Positions 1 to 10,567 of a stretch of 64,000 bases of DNA are shown here, one piece after another. The notes under the pieces are model-generated. The model did no database searches and was not told where the DNA came from. It saw nothing but the letters and a program-made list of their open reading frames with translations. The position numbers and the translations under genes are program-made. The stretch spans positions 8,437,001 through 8,501,000 of the forward strand of contig OX335660.1 of NCBI GenBank assembly GCA_946894095.1, written 5' to 3'. Source of the stretch: Incurvaria masculella. Its lineage: Eukaryota; Arthropoda; Insecta; Lepidoptera; Incurvariidae. Position 1 is the stretch's first letter. Every line of letters starts with the position of its first letter.

Positions 1-60
1 TTCTATTACACAAACTCTTACATTAATTTCAATGAATATGAACAGCTATGATATATTATA

Positions 61-132
61 ATTTTTCGTACTAAGCATGTAAGTCGCTTATTCCAAGGAA
101 TGTGACATATATGTATGTACAATCGAGCGTGA
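61..132 (+). repeat. End fragment of tRNA-Leu-like foldback repeat
   Basis: The segment from TTTTTCGTACTAAGC to AATCGAGCGTG recurs at 10568-10640 and 30443-30505, where it forms the outer end of a larger element with a tRNA-like core. Only the outer arm is present here. Confidence 0.6.
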
Positions 133-204
133 TATTATATGTATATAACTAGTACCATACCACGGTTTTACCTTTATATTAGGCGGCATTAAACCGAAAG
201 GAAA

Positions 205-315
205 ACTATTATTATTTTTTATTGTCGCTCCGACCATCTTTCATACAAAAGTACGGTACCAACTCAGTTGGGTTTTACCATATCACCTAGACCTAAAAAT
301 TTACACGGATTCCAA
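205..315 (-). repeat. Degenerate SINE body fragment
   Basis: In reverse orientation this matches the SINE body shared across the window: an ATTGTCGCTCCGACCATC-like block, GGTACCAACTCAGTTGGG in place of GGTACCAACCCGGGCGGG, and a decayed CACCTAG block. No head or tail is visible, so it is an old truncated copy. Confidence 0.5.
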
Positions 316-636
316 AACCTGAAGTAACTCGAATTGTTAAAGAAAATGCAAATTTTTAAAAAACAAATTGAACGAATTTCTAACAGACTATCTATGCAAA
401 CATGATAAAATCTTTTCAACTACACCCTTGTACCATTACTCTTCTACTTCCTCGCGCTGGCGCATAATTTTATTTTTTCCGTAAATAGAAATTACTTTTT
501 AAAAACTTGCAAATAGTCGATTAAAGAATTTTTTAAAAACTAACAGAATTTACTCCCGCGATGAAAGTTTTTTTTTTCTAATGAAAAAACAGGCAACAAA
601 ATAACATAATACAGCTTTCTATATATTTTTAGGATG
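316..636. other. No recognisable feature
   Basis: AT-rich sequence with homopolymer runs. I see no long ORF, repeat match or RNA-like structure. Confidence 0.6.
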
Positions 637-885
637 TGCATTCGTCACCAATGCGAGCTTTTCCATGATTCGGAATCAATGTAAAATGTATTTGGGCCAT
701 CCGGGTTAGACCATTGCATTGGATGAAAAATGGTCAAAGCGGCAATTGATGAAAAATTGTTAATATTTTTCACTACGTGCTCGTAAAGGGATGGTTATCA
801 TTTAATCACCGCGGAAATTCAATGTGATTCGCTAACAACATGACGGCTGGTATGGTATTAGCCAACTATGTAAGTACAGTTACGT
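637..885 (+). mobile_element. Degenerate tRNA-type SINE, 5' truncated
   Basis: The order CATTCGTCACCAATGCGAGC, CCATGATTCGGAATC, a degraded body and GGTATGGTATTAGCCAACTATG follows the tRNA-type SINEs elsewhere. The tRNA head and poly-A tail are missing and the body has deletions. Confidence 0.55.
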
Positions 886-1393
886 AAACAAGTCATAGTA
901 GTTTGTTTACCGAAAATTGATTCTTATTACACACCCGTTGATATTTGACAGATTATAATACAAAAATACTTAAGTCTGCATCTGATACTCCCTCAGTCCA
1001 CCGGCCGTGTCTACGAGAATTAAGTGGCTACGCGTGCAAGGAGATCATTCGACACAAACAAAAACAGTGGCCGTCCGATAAACAGCCACCGTCCCTATGC
1101 GACCACCGGGTACACGGCAAACTACAGTCAAACCAGATGACGATGCTTACTACCATCATTGCTGTAGTAAAGCATTATTTAATCGTAGGTGATGGTCAGA
1201 ATCTCTTATAGGAATCTTATTCGTATATTATTACACAGGTTGCTCTCAAACTATTTTAATTTTCTGTAGGTGGTAGCATTTAAATGGTTAATATTTAAAT
1301 AGTTTTTTGTAATAGTATTAAAACTAAATCGTACAAAGTTTTACAACTTTTTCATGTTGCCACTGGAGTAGTGCATCGCTTTAAGGTTCTTGT
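886..1393. other. No recognisable feature
   Basis: An 88-codon open frame lies at 945-1211, but its composition is not protein-like and it resembles no family I know. I treat it as chance. Confidence 0.5.
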
Positions 1394-1600
1394 TTGCAGC
1401 GACGAGTTCATGAAAAATATCAGTTTATTTGTAAAGACCATGCCCGCCACCTAAAATGTTGCGAATTGGAGCAGGCCCAGTCCCCACAAACAGCACCCGT
1501 TCACGAGCATCACATCGGGTCCAGCCATCGCCTCTCTCAACCATATTTTAGGGAAAGAGGTGACCCGAACCTAGCGTCGCCGCAAGCAACCTTAGAGCGA
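1394..1600. repeat. Unclassified repeat, partner of 16951-17150
   Basis: About 190 bp matches 16951-17150 closely, including AGTCCCCACAAACAGCACCC, CGTTCACGAGCATCAC and CCATATTTTAGGGAAAGAG. The longest open frames in both copies translate this block similarly, but a single-base indel (GGCCCAG against GGCCAG) shifts frame between them, so coding is unlikely. Family unknown. Confidence 0.7.
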
Positions 1601-2459
1601 CTCACTCCTTCAGTGAAAACAAGAAAACTTCGTGAAACATTCGCACTTTTAGTTTTAATACTATAGTCTCTAGTATGAAGAACTACAGTGACCTGACCTT
1701 GACTTGAATTTTTGTAACAAAAAACTAAAATTAAATTTTAAAAATATACTTTGCCCATATATGTGCCAAGATACAGTGGTCTTACTACACCAACCCCTTC
1801 ATACCACAGCCCACGGCCACGTCAGAATAATATTGGTGAACGTAGCAAGCCAATGACTCGGGAAGTCTGCCCTACGAAAACAATGGCAACAGTCAGTGCT
1901 CACTCAGAAATAGAGTTGCGGTAGCAACATGAATTATTTCATTCTCTTTTATCGTCGCCAAATACTTCGTCATATTTTCGTATGTTTTTTAAAATTTCGT
2001 TTCGTATGACTTGTTTCATAAAGATATTTATCGTAGTTATACTCTTCTTTATAAGGACCAGCTTTCCTGATTTCTGAGCCTGTCTTTTCCGCAACTGCTT
2101 GCTGCTCCAGATCAGGATATAGGATATATTCGTGGATATAGGATATATTGGTATATAATTCAGATGGAAGGAACCGTCCGAGCCTGCTTTCACAACCTCA
2201 TAGATTTCTTGATAGGACCCAGGAGTGTAAAACTGTACATTCATCTTTATTACATAACTATTAGAAGTATAGGAGGTGAAAAAGGTTTCGATTTTTTTTT
2301 CTGATAACTAAATTTAAAAAAAGTGTGGCATGATCGTACCGTATGTCCCTCTATCCTACCTACCTACTATATTATCCTACCTCCCGGGACGCTTTCCCGT
2401 GATAGCTTGTTTAGTATGGTAAATCTACATGGTGATGCATATTTTTCAGACTGTTGTAT
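1601..2459. other. No gene; short tandem motif near 2108-2152
   Basis: Mostly unremarkable AT-rich DNA. A short internal duplication of GGATATAGGATATATT occurs near 2110-2150. The open frame on the minus strand at 1939-2244 has no recognisable family. Confidence 0.5.
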
Positions 2460-2640
2460 GTTTGGCGCGGCATATGGCGTACGTCAGGTCCTCACATAAG
2501 AGGTGCCAAACTACGCCTGTGGGCTTTGAAAATTCCACGGGGCTACTTCCGGCTACTTCACACCATGTGTGAAGGACCCCAGGTTGTACTTTGGGGTAAA
2601 TACCTCGGCAGTCCATCCATAGGTTACCGAACCTTTAGAT
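2460..2640 (+). repeat. GGACCCCAGG-type interspersed repeat
   Basis: Contains GTGGGCTTTGAAAATTCC, GAAGGACCCCAGGTTGTAC and GGGGTAAATACCTCGGCA. The same ordered blocks recur at 19680-19890, 43355-43530, 45530-45705, 49253-49395, 58205-58310 and 59776-59911. The open frame reading F/C-E-G-P-Q-V-V-L-W is shared only because the bases are conserved; flanking frames differ, so I do not call a gene. It may be the 3' region of a LINE. Confidence 0.65.
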
Positions 2641-2743
2641 ATAGGAACAGTTGGTTTTTATTTTAGGAAAGTCGACAGTGCATACGTGCCGTCCCTTAAA
2701 CCTTTTTTTAAATAGTCCAGCTTAATCACACAATAAATAAAAT

Positions 2744-2766
2744 TATATATATATATATATTATATT
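2744..2766. repeat. (AT)n microsatellite
   Basis: Alternating AT tract immediately upstream of the hairpin at 2830-2937. Confidence 0.8.
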
Positions 2767-2829
2767 AATACTGGCTATGGTGCTGTCTCTACAACAAACA
2801 CAAAAACAAGCAATCGTTGTTATTAATAT

Positions 2830-2937
2830 TATGTCTGCCTACAGAACCAATACGGTAAAAATAAGGAAATAAATAAGAGAAACATCTTTTTTATTTATAT
2901 ACTTATTTTTACCGTATTGGTTCTGTAGGCAGACATA
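2830..2937. repeat. Perfect 36-bp-arm hairpin
   Basis: Left arm 2830-2865 (starting TATGTCTGCCTACAG) is the exact reverse complement of right arm 2902-2937, separated by a 36-nt AT-rich loop that can itself pair in part. Short TATTAATA-type motifs flank both arms. Perfect arms imply a recent inverted duplication, a foldback element or a hairpin-RNA source. Confidence 0.9.
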
Positions 2938-2940
2938 AAA

Positions 2941-3639
2941 TTATATTAATACTTATATATTTAGTGGTAATATATACAAATACATCGCAGTCATAAGGTT
3001 TTCTGTATATAATCGTAGGTTTTTTATTCAGTGCACAAAAAAAATACATAGACACCTAAGTACTTTGTCAGCTATTTAAATACCATATTTTTTAACTCTG
3101 TGACATTTGGTGTTGTGTAATGACCTGTTGTGTATTTTGTTGTGTTACTATGCTTGTTTTTGTGTCATTACATGTTAAGATTCTCTAAATAAATTTTAAA
3201 AAAACGTTGTGTAATAATCTTGCATTTCGCCATCCCTAACACTACACCACAAGTAAACTCAACGCAGTATTGTTGCTAAAACATTTTCTTTCTGTTGTCT
3301 CTTCGCCGAAATGGACTCCTCGAATTTGCGAGAACGCGCCAATGTTTATTGAACTCGGCTGTGTCGGACTAAGAACTGGGCGCAAACATCTACGATCGAG
3401 GGACGGAAAGTATAGTTATTTGTCGCTTTGTTTGTACGCTTTTAGTTCCTTAAACATCCGGGTGAGCACAGAAATGGTGATGTATCGTATAAAGTACTAA
3501 TTACTATCCAGAGTTTGGGTTGGACAAACTTTTGTTAAGATAAATTTATCTGGGAAATACGACAAAATCGAATTCAGTTATTCGACGTTTTTAGTCAGCC
3601 ACTTTGACTAGAATTATCTTCACATTTTTTATCTGATGT
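2941..3639. other. No gene; possible LINE-like tail near 3190
   Basis: TG-rich sequence near 3105-3175 is followed by CTAAATAAATTTTAAAAAAA at about 3185-3204, which looks like a polyadenylated retroelement end, but there is no coding match. The open frame at 3270-3500 is unrecognised. Confidence 0.4.
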
Positions 3640-3705
3640 ATGTATGGTACCACAAGTACCATCATACCTCATGGGACCTAGGTGCCATGCCAGGACCTTC
3701 CTTTT

Positions 3706-3790
3706 CCATCGAATCTCCGCATCTTTGTGACGTAACTTAGTGTAATTTGACTACCAAAAAGTTGAAATGAAATAAATTTAATAAATTTAT
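3706..3790 (+). repeat. GAATAAATGAAATG-type tail repeat inserted in SINE
   Basis: Contains GACGTAACTTAGTGTAA, TTTGACTACCAAAAAG and GAAATGAAATAAATTT, matching the 3' part of the repeat at 18890-18995 and 57525-57810. It splits the SINE body between the CAGGACCTTCC block and the GAGCTGGATGG block. Confidence 0.6.
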
Positions 3791-3954
3791 AGTACAGCTA
3801 CTGAGCTGGATGGAAAAAAGGTAAATTTTTATTGCCGCTATGATCATCATTAATTCAACTCGATTGTACCATCCTGGGCGAGATTAAGCCTACCACATGG
3901 TAAGTGAGGAAGAGAACCTAGAGTTTAACGACTAACCAATCCCTTACTCGACTC

Positions 3955-4330
3955 TTAAGAACGGCCCGTAAGCTATGCTCCCCATACAAACGTAGTTTAC
4001 TAATAATTTGGAAACCGCTATTCCAATTAAATTGATATTTAATATCTAATATCAGATAACAAATATCTGTGTCTATATGCTTTTGTTTTTTTGAAAAATC
4101 AAAACCGAATAAAATGAAAGCAAAAAGAAAATCTTCATACGAATTTTGTTTTCTCTATGGTTTGACCCAGAATACATTTACCGAAAAAACAAAGGCATGC
4201 AGATACAGATATTTGTAGCCTAATATTAGATACCAAATATCAAGTAAGTTGGAACATTGGTTTTCAAATGATTAGTAAACTACGTTTGTATGGGAGGCGA
4301 AATTTTCAGGTGCTTACGGGCCAACCTTAA
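3955..4330. mobile_element. TTAA-flanked MITE, family 2 (376 bp)
   Basis: Starts TTAAGAACGGCCCGTAAGC and ends GCTTACGGGCCAACCTTAA, giving imperfect terminal inverted repeats bounded by TTAA. A subterminal inverted motif (CAAACGTAGTTTACTAAT and ATTAGTAAACTACGTTTG) extends the symmetry. A second copy lies at 10764-11120. TTAA targeting suggests piggyBac-type mobilisation, which is inference. No transposase is inside. Confidence 0.8.
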
Positions 4331-4837
4331 GCCATGCACGGGAAGAAATTCAGTGGGCCCAATAGTATTATGTTTACGTGCCAGAACGCACACAGCTTTA
4401 CGCTGATATTCAGACGGATGAGTTTTCGGTAAAATTTGATTTCACAACTTTTAATTTCTGATGTCAAACTACACTAAGTTATAAGTAGATCTGCGGATTT
4501 AATTTAAGTAAGGGAATTATAAGAACCGATTGCGTTGAGTTAGATAAGGGTGTAAGTAATATACGATTTCATTATATTTAATAATAGCTAGAACGAATTT
4601 ATATAGTTACAAAAGTAAAGTTGTAGGTTGATAGGCTATTATTCAAAGATAACATTGTAAGTCTCTGGTGTTTTTATTTCTAAAATTAGGCATAAACATA
4701 CAAAGATCATGAACATTTTTAGAACAAAGAACCGTATATCAGATATTTAGTGTGATATGTTTCTGATAATATAGCTAGATGTAATTTTCATGTTTTTGAA
4801 ATTGAAATCGTGTTGTAATATGTAGCTGTAAAAATAA

Positions 4838-5035
4838 TAAAATTTCATTTATTTATTCAACTTCTGGTAGTCACGAAGTCATGTCACAATTTGATTAATC
4901 CGCGGATTCGATCAACTCGGTGAAGCACAACCCGCAAATATACTTCACTGGTCTATATTTTTTTCATCCACATTCATGATATAACACAATTATGATTTTA
5001 TACCTAAATTCTACTGCCAGAAATAGAAATATGAT
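4838..5035 (-). repeat. GAATAAATGAAATG-type repeat
   Basis: Reverse copy: TTCATTTATTTATTCAACTT, CTGGTAGTCACGAAGTC, ATCCGCGGATTCGATCAAC and CCCGCAAATATACTTCAC match the repeat at 18800-18995. A further shred (CAAACTACACTAAGTTA) is at about 4465-4485. The fixed 3' end and tail suggest a non-LTR-derived repeat. Confidence 0.65.
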
Positions 5036-5267
5036 AGAAATAGTTTGTCGGAAACTATATTTGAATTATTCACATTTCTTTATAAACTCTAATTAATGGT
5101 TTTGTTTTCGAATAAGTATTCGAAATATTTTTTATTAATTTAGAAGTAGTAAAATCACCCATCGCGTAATACGTGGCCAAACAAAATGGGGCATTAATCT
5201 GGTTCCCGCATGTTCCTTTATTTCCGTATGATCCTTGTCTCATCCTTTGGACCAAAAACTGTTCAAA

Positions 5268-5568
5268 AACTAGTCAAGTGCGAGTCGAACTAGCACACGA
5301 AGGGTTCCATACCATCGTACAAGATTTAACACAAAAAAACCCCGTTTTTTGTATGGCTCCCATACCTTTATTTATTATTATTTTCTAATGTCACCTACTC
5401 GTATTTGTTGTTATAGCGGCAAAATAAATACACACTCTGTGAAAATTTCAGCTGCCTACCTAATAGGGTTCATGAGATACAGCCCTGTGACAGACGGACG
5501 GACGGACGGACGGACAGCAGAGGCTTGGTAATAGGGTTCCGTTGGCACCCGTACAGAACCCTAATAAT
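5268..5568 (+). repeat. (GACG)n-core lepidopteran repeat
   Basis: Head CAAGTGCGAGTCGAACTAGC and GAAGGGTTCCATACCATCG, middle TTGTTGTTATAGCGGC, core ATGAGATACAGCCCTGTGAC followed by a short (GACG)n run, and tail AGGCTTGGTAATAGGGTTCC then CAGAACCCTAAT. It resembles microsatellite-associated elements with a (GTCY)n core described from Lepidoptera; that assignment is from memory. It is non-coding. Confidence 0.8.
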
Positions 5569-6011
5569 TAGCTCTATTCACTATTATTCAACAGTATCAT
5601 GAATAAATAGCATTCCAAAATATCGCAACCACGAATACCTGTCCTCCCAAATGCAATGCATTTTCGCCCACAAATTCGCTCGTAAGATAAACAAACGAGG
5701 GTCCCTGTGTGTCTATTGTTCTATCGTAGAAGCTAAATATCAATTTGTGCCTAAAGCCACTTCCCCACTACACTCCTTAGGCGTATCAACTCTAGACATG
5801 TACCCTTTTTGTAAAAAATCAAAACTCATACGCAACAATAAATACACAGACCAAATATTTTTCTTACACTCATTTTACTAACAGGAGTTTACATTATCAA
5901 TTCCGAACCATACATTATTTAGAACCTGCACTTCTCATTCTTAGCTTAGAAAAATCTGAAATCAAACACTCACATTTAATTTTAGCTGATTTTTATTGTC
6001 ACTGCACATCA
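5569..6011. other. No recognised gene
   Basis: A 76-codon open frame at 5651-5881 ends in a stop and is moderately protein-like (several Cys and Lys residues), but I recognise no domain and see no splice or promoter context. Confidence 0.4.
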
Positions 6012-6855
6012 TCACTATCACTACATAGTATAAAACAAAGTCGCTTTCTCTGTCCCTATATCCCTATGTCCCTATATCCCTAAATCCCTATGTATGCTTA
6101 AATCTTTAAAACTACGCAACGGATTTTGATGCGGTTTTTTTTAATAGATAAAGTGATTGAAGAGGAATGTTTATATGTATAATAACATCCATTAAATAGC
6201 GGAGAAATACTGTTATTTTTAAGGTTTCCAGTGTGATGTCGTAAAAAAATTTTTTTTTCCGCTTACATTGCAAACGCACGCTGAACCCTACGAGATTTAT
6301 CAAAATAATGTTCTAATTATTGTATTCATTGAAAAGGTCTACAGAAAACTCCGCGATGGTATATGTCTATCTCTTATGGATATCCCACAATATTTTTTTT
6401 GTCATTTACTTTTTACGACAAATAATGGCTAATTTTCGAAGCGATTTTAACCAATACAGCATTAATCCTAATCCAATTAAATACCTTAAATACATTGTTG
6501 ATTTAATACAGATCTATATGGGCCTGAACAACATATGATTTAAATGAATATTTTCGAAGATATTACAGATTTAAAAAATGCGGAACGTAGCGTTTGCGGC
6601 GGTACCGGCCGGCCGGGGCGGCGGGAGCGTGCCTATAAATAGTGTGTCGGAGGCCGCGGTTCTCCCTATAGCACTTTGAATTTATTATTTCTCTAAAATC
6701 TAATAATCAAGTAATAATAATATCTATGTTTTTTTTATTTCAAATATTTCAATGTAGAAATTCTACGTAAAAAGGGTTTATTTGTGTATCATTATGTCAA
6801 AATAATATTTTTTTAAATGATATTATGCCCGTGCAAAGCCGGGACGGGCTGCTAG
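6012..6855 (+). mobile_element. Helitron-like non-autonomous element
   Basis: Begins TCACTATCACTACATAGTA. It has an 8-bp tandem array of TCCCTATR at 6052-6092 and ends with a perfect 6-bp stem (GCCCGT / ACGGGC) just before a terminal CTAG at 6852-6855. A 5' TC, a 3' hairpin and a CTRR end are Helitron hallmarks. A GC-rich block at 6590-6665 contains a strong TATA box (TATAAATA, 6634-6641). The sequence looks like a widespread lepidopteran repeat. No Rep/helicase ORF is present. Confidence 0.55.
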
Positions 6856-7165
6856 CATTAAAATAAATGTACATGCACGGTATTTGTTTGCATAATTTAT
6901 GACATTAATATAATACATACTACATTACATTTTCCACAGTTATTATCTCTGTCAGGTAAACCACAAATCACAAATTATATAAATACCATAGAACTGTGAT
7001 AAATACGGAGAGCCAAAAGTTTTAAAAAACCAGAAAAGTACGAGTCTGACACGAGCAAAGAAAGTTCCACAAGATTTTAATTAACAATTTAAGGATATGT
7101 TTCACTTATGCCGTGAGACCTTGCTTCATGCCAAATTTCATGTATATAGGTCAACTCGGACCTCT
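6856..7165. other. No recognisable feature
   Basis: AT-rich spacer between the Helitron-like element and the SINE cluster. Confidence 0.6.
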
Positions 7166-7937
7166 GGCAACCTCGGTAGCTCAGTGTGCGACGCCTTGCG
7201 ATTCGATAAGCTGGGGAAGAACCTGTGAGCGCGATAAGTTTCTGGATGGGTGACAATTTTCAACCGTTGAGGCTGGCCGTGGTTCGGATTCCAGGTTTTT
7301 TTTTTGTGACTGGACATGGATGGCTAATACCACACACCTTCTGTCATGGTATTAACCCAACACACCACATGGGAACTAGGTGCCATGCCAGGACCTTCCT
7401 CATATATATTGCACGGCTACATTGAACTGGATGAAAAAACACGGACAATTTTCATTGCCGCTTCGACCATCGTTCATCCAATGCGGTGGTACCACAATCC
7501 GGACGGGATTAACCCTACCACCTAGTAAGTAAGGAAGCGGACCTACAGCTTAACGTGGAATCCGAACCACGGCCAGCCTCTCTCAACGGTCGAATGGTCA
7601 CCCATCCAAGACCAGACCGGACCCAGCGTTGCTTAACTTCGGAGAGCGATCGCGGAAGTGTCGCGCCACTGGGCCACTGAGGCTGACAAACTGTAACGTA
7701 AAACTGTAGGTCCCCTCCCTTAATCACTAGGTGGTAGGGTAAATCCCGTCCGCGTTGGTACCATCGCATTGAATGAACGATGGTCGAAGCGGCAATAAAA
7801 ATTGTCCGTGTTTTTTCATCCACTTCAATGTAGCCAGCAATATAAGGAAGGTCCTGGCATGGCACCGAGTTCCCATGTGGTGTGGTAGGCTAATATCGGA
7901 CGGTCAGCTCGGTGTTAGCCATCCATGTCCAGATAAA
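7166..7937 (+). mobile_element. Older 5S-head SINE split by an inverted SINE
   Basis: A diverged 5S-like head at 7166-7290 (CAGTGTGCGACGCCTTGCG, TGGATGGGTGACAAT, GGTTCGGATTCCA) is separated from a matching SINE body at 7692-7937 (AAACTGTAGGTCCCC to CCATCCATGTCCAG) by an oppositely oriented 5S SINE. Removing the insert would rejoin head and body. I could not define an exact target-site duplication. Confidence 0.65.
7291..7688 (-). mobile_element. 5S rRNA-derived SINE, full length, nested
   Basis: On the minus strand this runs from CAGCCTCAGTGGCCCAGTGG through the 5S-like blocks (GAAGTTAAGCAACGC and CTTGGATGGGTGACC) and the common body to a poly-A tail (T-run at about 7294-7304). The 5S blocks match the internal control region that drives Pol III transcription of 5S genes. 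It is inserted in an older SINE of the same superfamily. Confidence 0.85.
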
Positions 7938-8085
7938 AGAAAACTGAAAGTACCCAGTTGGTTTTGGTTTATTTGCGAATGCAGCAAGCGGCATAAATGG
8001 CCGTGTTTTTTGATCGTGTTGAATAAGACCCTTTTTATTACAGCTCCAAGGGACTATAGGCGAATGAAAAAAGATTTTCTCAATA

Positions 8086-8562
8086 TCTCGTGGTCTTGGG
8101 GCTAGAGAACTTGCCTTTCATGCAAGAGGTTATGGGTGCATATCCTCGCCCCGACATTCACCTCTTTCTTTCTGAGTTCAATAAGTGCATTTCCTCACGA
8201 ATACGAGCTGCTCCATGGTTCGGAATCCATGTAATACTGTAGGTCCCCTTCCCTTTCATGGAGGTAGGGTTTAGTTCGCCTGGGTTTGTACCACCGCATC
8301 GGATGAAACTATGAGGATAGGAATCAACTGTCTGTGCAAAAAAATTGGTTCGGTACCCACCCTAGACGATAACAGTGTTCCTATGGCATACTTTGGCTAT
8401 TTTCACTCAATTATGTCATACGGCATTGAGCAACGCTATATAAAATAAAGGGATGCTCCTGACATGACACCTTATTCCTTCGGGAATGTGGTGTATTGGG
8501 CTTATATCATAATGGTGGGTTTGTGGTATTAGCCATCTATGTCAAGTTCCATTAAAAAAAAG
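8086..8562 (+). mobile_element. tRNA-type SINE, near full length
   Basis: Has a degenerate tRNA-like head (CTCGTGGTCTTGGGGC), a TTTCTTTCTGAGTTCAATAA segment, GAATACGAGCTGCTCCATGG, the shared body and a poly-A tail. The B-box region (GGGTGCATATCCTC) has decayed. Confidence 0.75.
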
Positions 8563-8687
8563 TAAAATGGAATATCAAAATGAGTTGTTTGTACTTTGTT
8601 TAGCACACATTTGATCTAAATTTAATATTTTTTTTAAAATGTATTACATCATCATTATGTATTTACATCATGCATGCATTACGTGAT

Positions 8688-8965
8688 TAAAAAAAACCGT
8701 CTAAGTGAGAGTCGGGCTCACACACAAAGGGCTCCGTACCATCGTACAAGTCTTAACAAATAAAATACGTTTATGTTGTTATAACGTCTAAATAAATATA
8801 CACTATGTTAAATTTTCAGCTGCCTACCTATTAAGGTTTATGAGATACAGCCCTGTGACGGACGGACGGACGGACAGACGGACGGACAGACGGACGGACG
8901 GACGGACAGCGGAGTTTAGTAATAAGGTTCGGTTGGCACCCTTTGGGTACGGAACCTTAAAAATG
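8688..8965 (+). repeat. (GACG)n-core lepidopteran repeat
   Basis: Complete in outline: GTGAGAGTCGGGCTCAC, GGGCTCCGTACCATCG, a core of mixed GACG/GACA units at about 8858-8910, and end GGGTACGGAACCTTAAAAA. The interrupted microsatellite suggests moderate age. Confidence 0.8.
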
Positions 8966-9726
8966 ACTAACGGTCGTTTACACCCAGTATTATATGTACG
9001 ATCAAGGCACGATTATCTATAGACTTACATGCTATTCGATTACAGGTGCAACACCGCATGAATTAACCGGGATTAACATGTTAAGCTTCTACAAAGACCG
9101 TACAAGTGGAGAGCCAGCCTTACGTAGACTTTATCGTCGCTAGCTAACACTCAGGATGCTGCAAACACAATAGCTCGAGTAATTATGTGCGGAGTAGGAA
9201 TGGTAGTAGGAGCTTTCCCAGTTCTACCTTTGCCATCGAATATCTCTTACACCTTGATATACAAGGCGTTAAATACAGCTCGGATGTAAAATACAACCGA
9301 GGCTGTACGCTTTAATTAAGAACTCCTTGGGAGGAAACAAAGTTTTATCAGGCAAAGGAGGCGGTTCATCGGAATAGTTTCACTCTTTGATCATGTACTC
9401 GTGTACTATGTGTAAAAAAATAGTAATAGAATTTTTTTTTATGAGTTCTATTTTTTCAAACATATTACGGGCGGAGATAACTTATTGGAAAAATCCATAC
9501 AAAATAATTTGAAATAGAATTGCAGCTGTGTTATGACTTTTTCGTGATACCTACTTATTGAAAGTATATTCGTTCACCTCATAGGCTTAGATAAATAGAC
9601 GTAACAGAAACTAAGACTAACGAAAAGTAGTACTCTCTGACGTCACTTGGACACATTTTGTATGGACGAAATCTCAAAGTAATGCAGTCACGTCACAAAG
9701 TACTGCTTTACATTAGTCTTAGTTTG
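8966..9726. other. No recognisable feature
   Basis: I found no ORF with family resemblance and no repeat match to the rest of the window. Confidence 0.5.
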
Positions 9727-10115
9727 TCAGCCTCAGTGTCCCAGTGGCGCGACACTTCGGCGATCGCTCTCCGAAGTTAAGCAACGCTGGGTCCGGTCTG
9801 GTCTTGGATGGGTGACCATTCGACCGTTGAGAGAGGCTGGCCGTGCTTCGGATTCCACGTTAAGCTGTAGGTCCCCTTCCTTACTTACTAGGTGGTAGGG
9901 TTTATCCCGCCCGGGTTGGTACCATCGCATTGGATGAACGATGGTCGAAGCGGCAATGAAAATTGTCCGTGTTTTCCATCCAGTTCAATGTAGCCGTGCA
10001 ATATAAGGAAGGTCCTGGCATGGCACCTAGTTCCCATGTGGTGTGTTGGGCCAATACCATGACAGAACTTGTGGTATTAGCCATCCATGTCCATTCACAT
10101 AAAAAAAAAAAAAAG
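9727..10115 (+). mobile_element. 5S rRNA-derived SINE, full length
   Basis: 5' end GTCAGCCTCAGTG; 5S-like blocks CTCCGAAGTTAAGCAACGC and TTGGATGGGTGACC at about 9768-9822; link TCGGATTCCACGTTAAGC; then the common body ending CCATCCATGTCC and a poly-A tail. The 5S internal promoter is well preserved, so this is one of the younger copies. Confidence 0.9.
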
Positions 10116-10567
10116 TTTCGGTTACGACTATTTATCTCAGCCATAGAGTCCAACAATATATTCCGACACAACGACGGAAAAGAGATCATCTCATTTAAGG
10201 TCTCTAGCACGAACCAAATGGTTGCAGTTTTATTTTTTATTTATTTTGCCCTTTGGGCTATTTGTGATCCAGGAAATAGTTCAGCTCGACTTTAGTCCAA
10301 ATCGAAATTGACCCGAGCGCAGCCGGGTACCACAGCTGTCCATTATAATTTTTAGTCGGAATATTCTCATCCGTGATTATTTTAAGTGGGAATAAATTTA
10401 AAAGTACTCCCTTCAGAGAGCAATCGGTAACATTTTGTGTAACTTTATTTGCCCCATATACTTTTTTATGACTCCGTATATTATCCATGTATATACTTTG
10501 TATTTAGTAGAAGGGAAAAAAAACTAATTTTGGTTTTAGGATTTAGGGGATGTGTTCTCATGTAAAT
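10116..10567. other. No gene; short CCGAGCGCAGCCGGG motif
   Basis: At 10312-10327 the motif CCCGAGCGCAGCCGGG resembles GC-rich motifs at about 38190-38245 and 63525-63720. Otherwise nothing is recognised. Confidence 0.45.

Larger units (their letters stand above)
3640..4436 (-). mobile_element. SINE with third head type, interrupted twice
   Basis: In reverse orientation the SINE tail and body (TAGGTGCCATGCCAGGACC, then GAGCTGGATGG, ATTGCCGC, TGTACCATCCTGGGCG) are followed by a head different from the tRNA and 5S heads (CATGCACGGGAAGAA, CAGTGGGCCC). The same head-body join occurs at 19390-19625. A LINE-tail-like repeat interrupts the SINE at about 3706-3800 and a TTAA-flanked MITE at 3955-4330, which dates the SINE as the oldest layer. 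Confidence 0.65.

Noticed and set aside
7515..7865. 116-codon minus-strand ORF and similar frames at 9733, 17454, 17721 and 55368
   Set aside because: They are translations of SINE bodies and recur wherever the SINE occurs.
9770..9822. Possible genuine 5S rRNA gene
   Set aside because: Only the central 5S blocks match; 5' and 3' stems differ and the sequence continues into a SINE body with poly-A.
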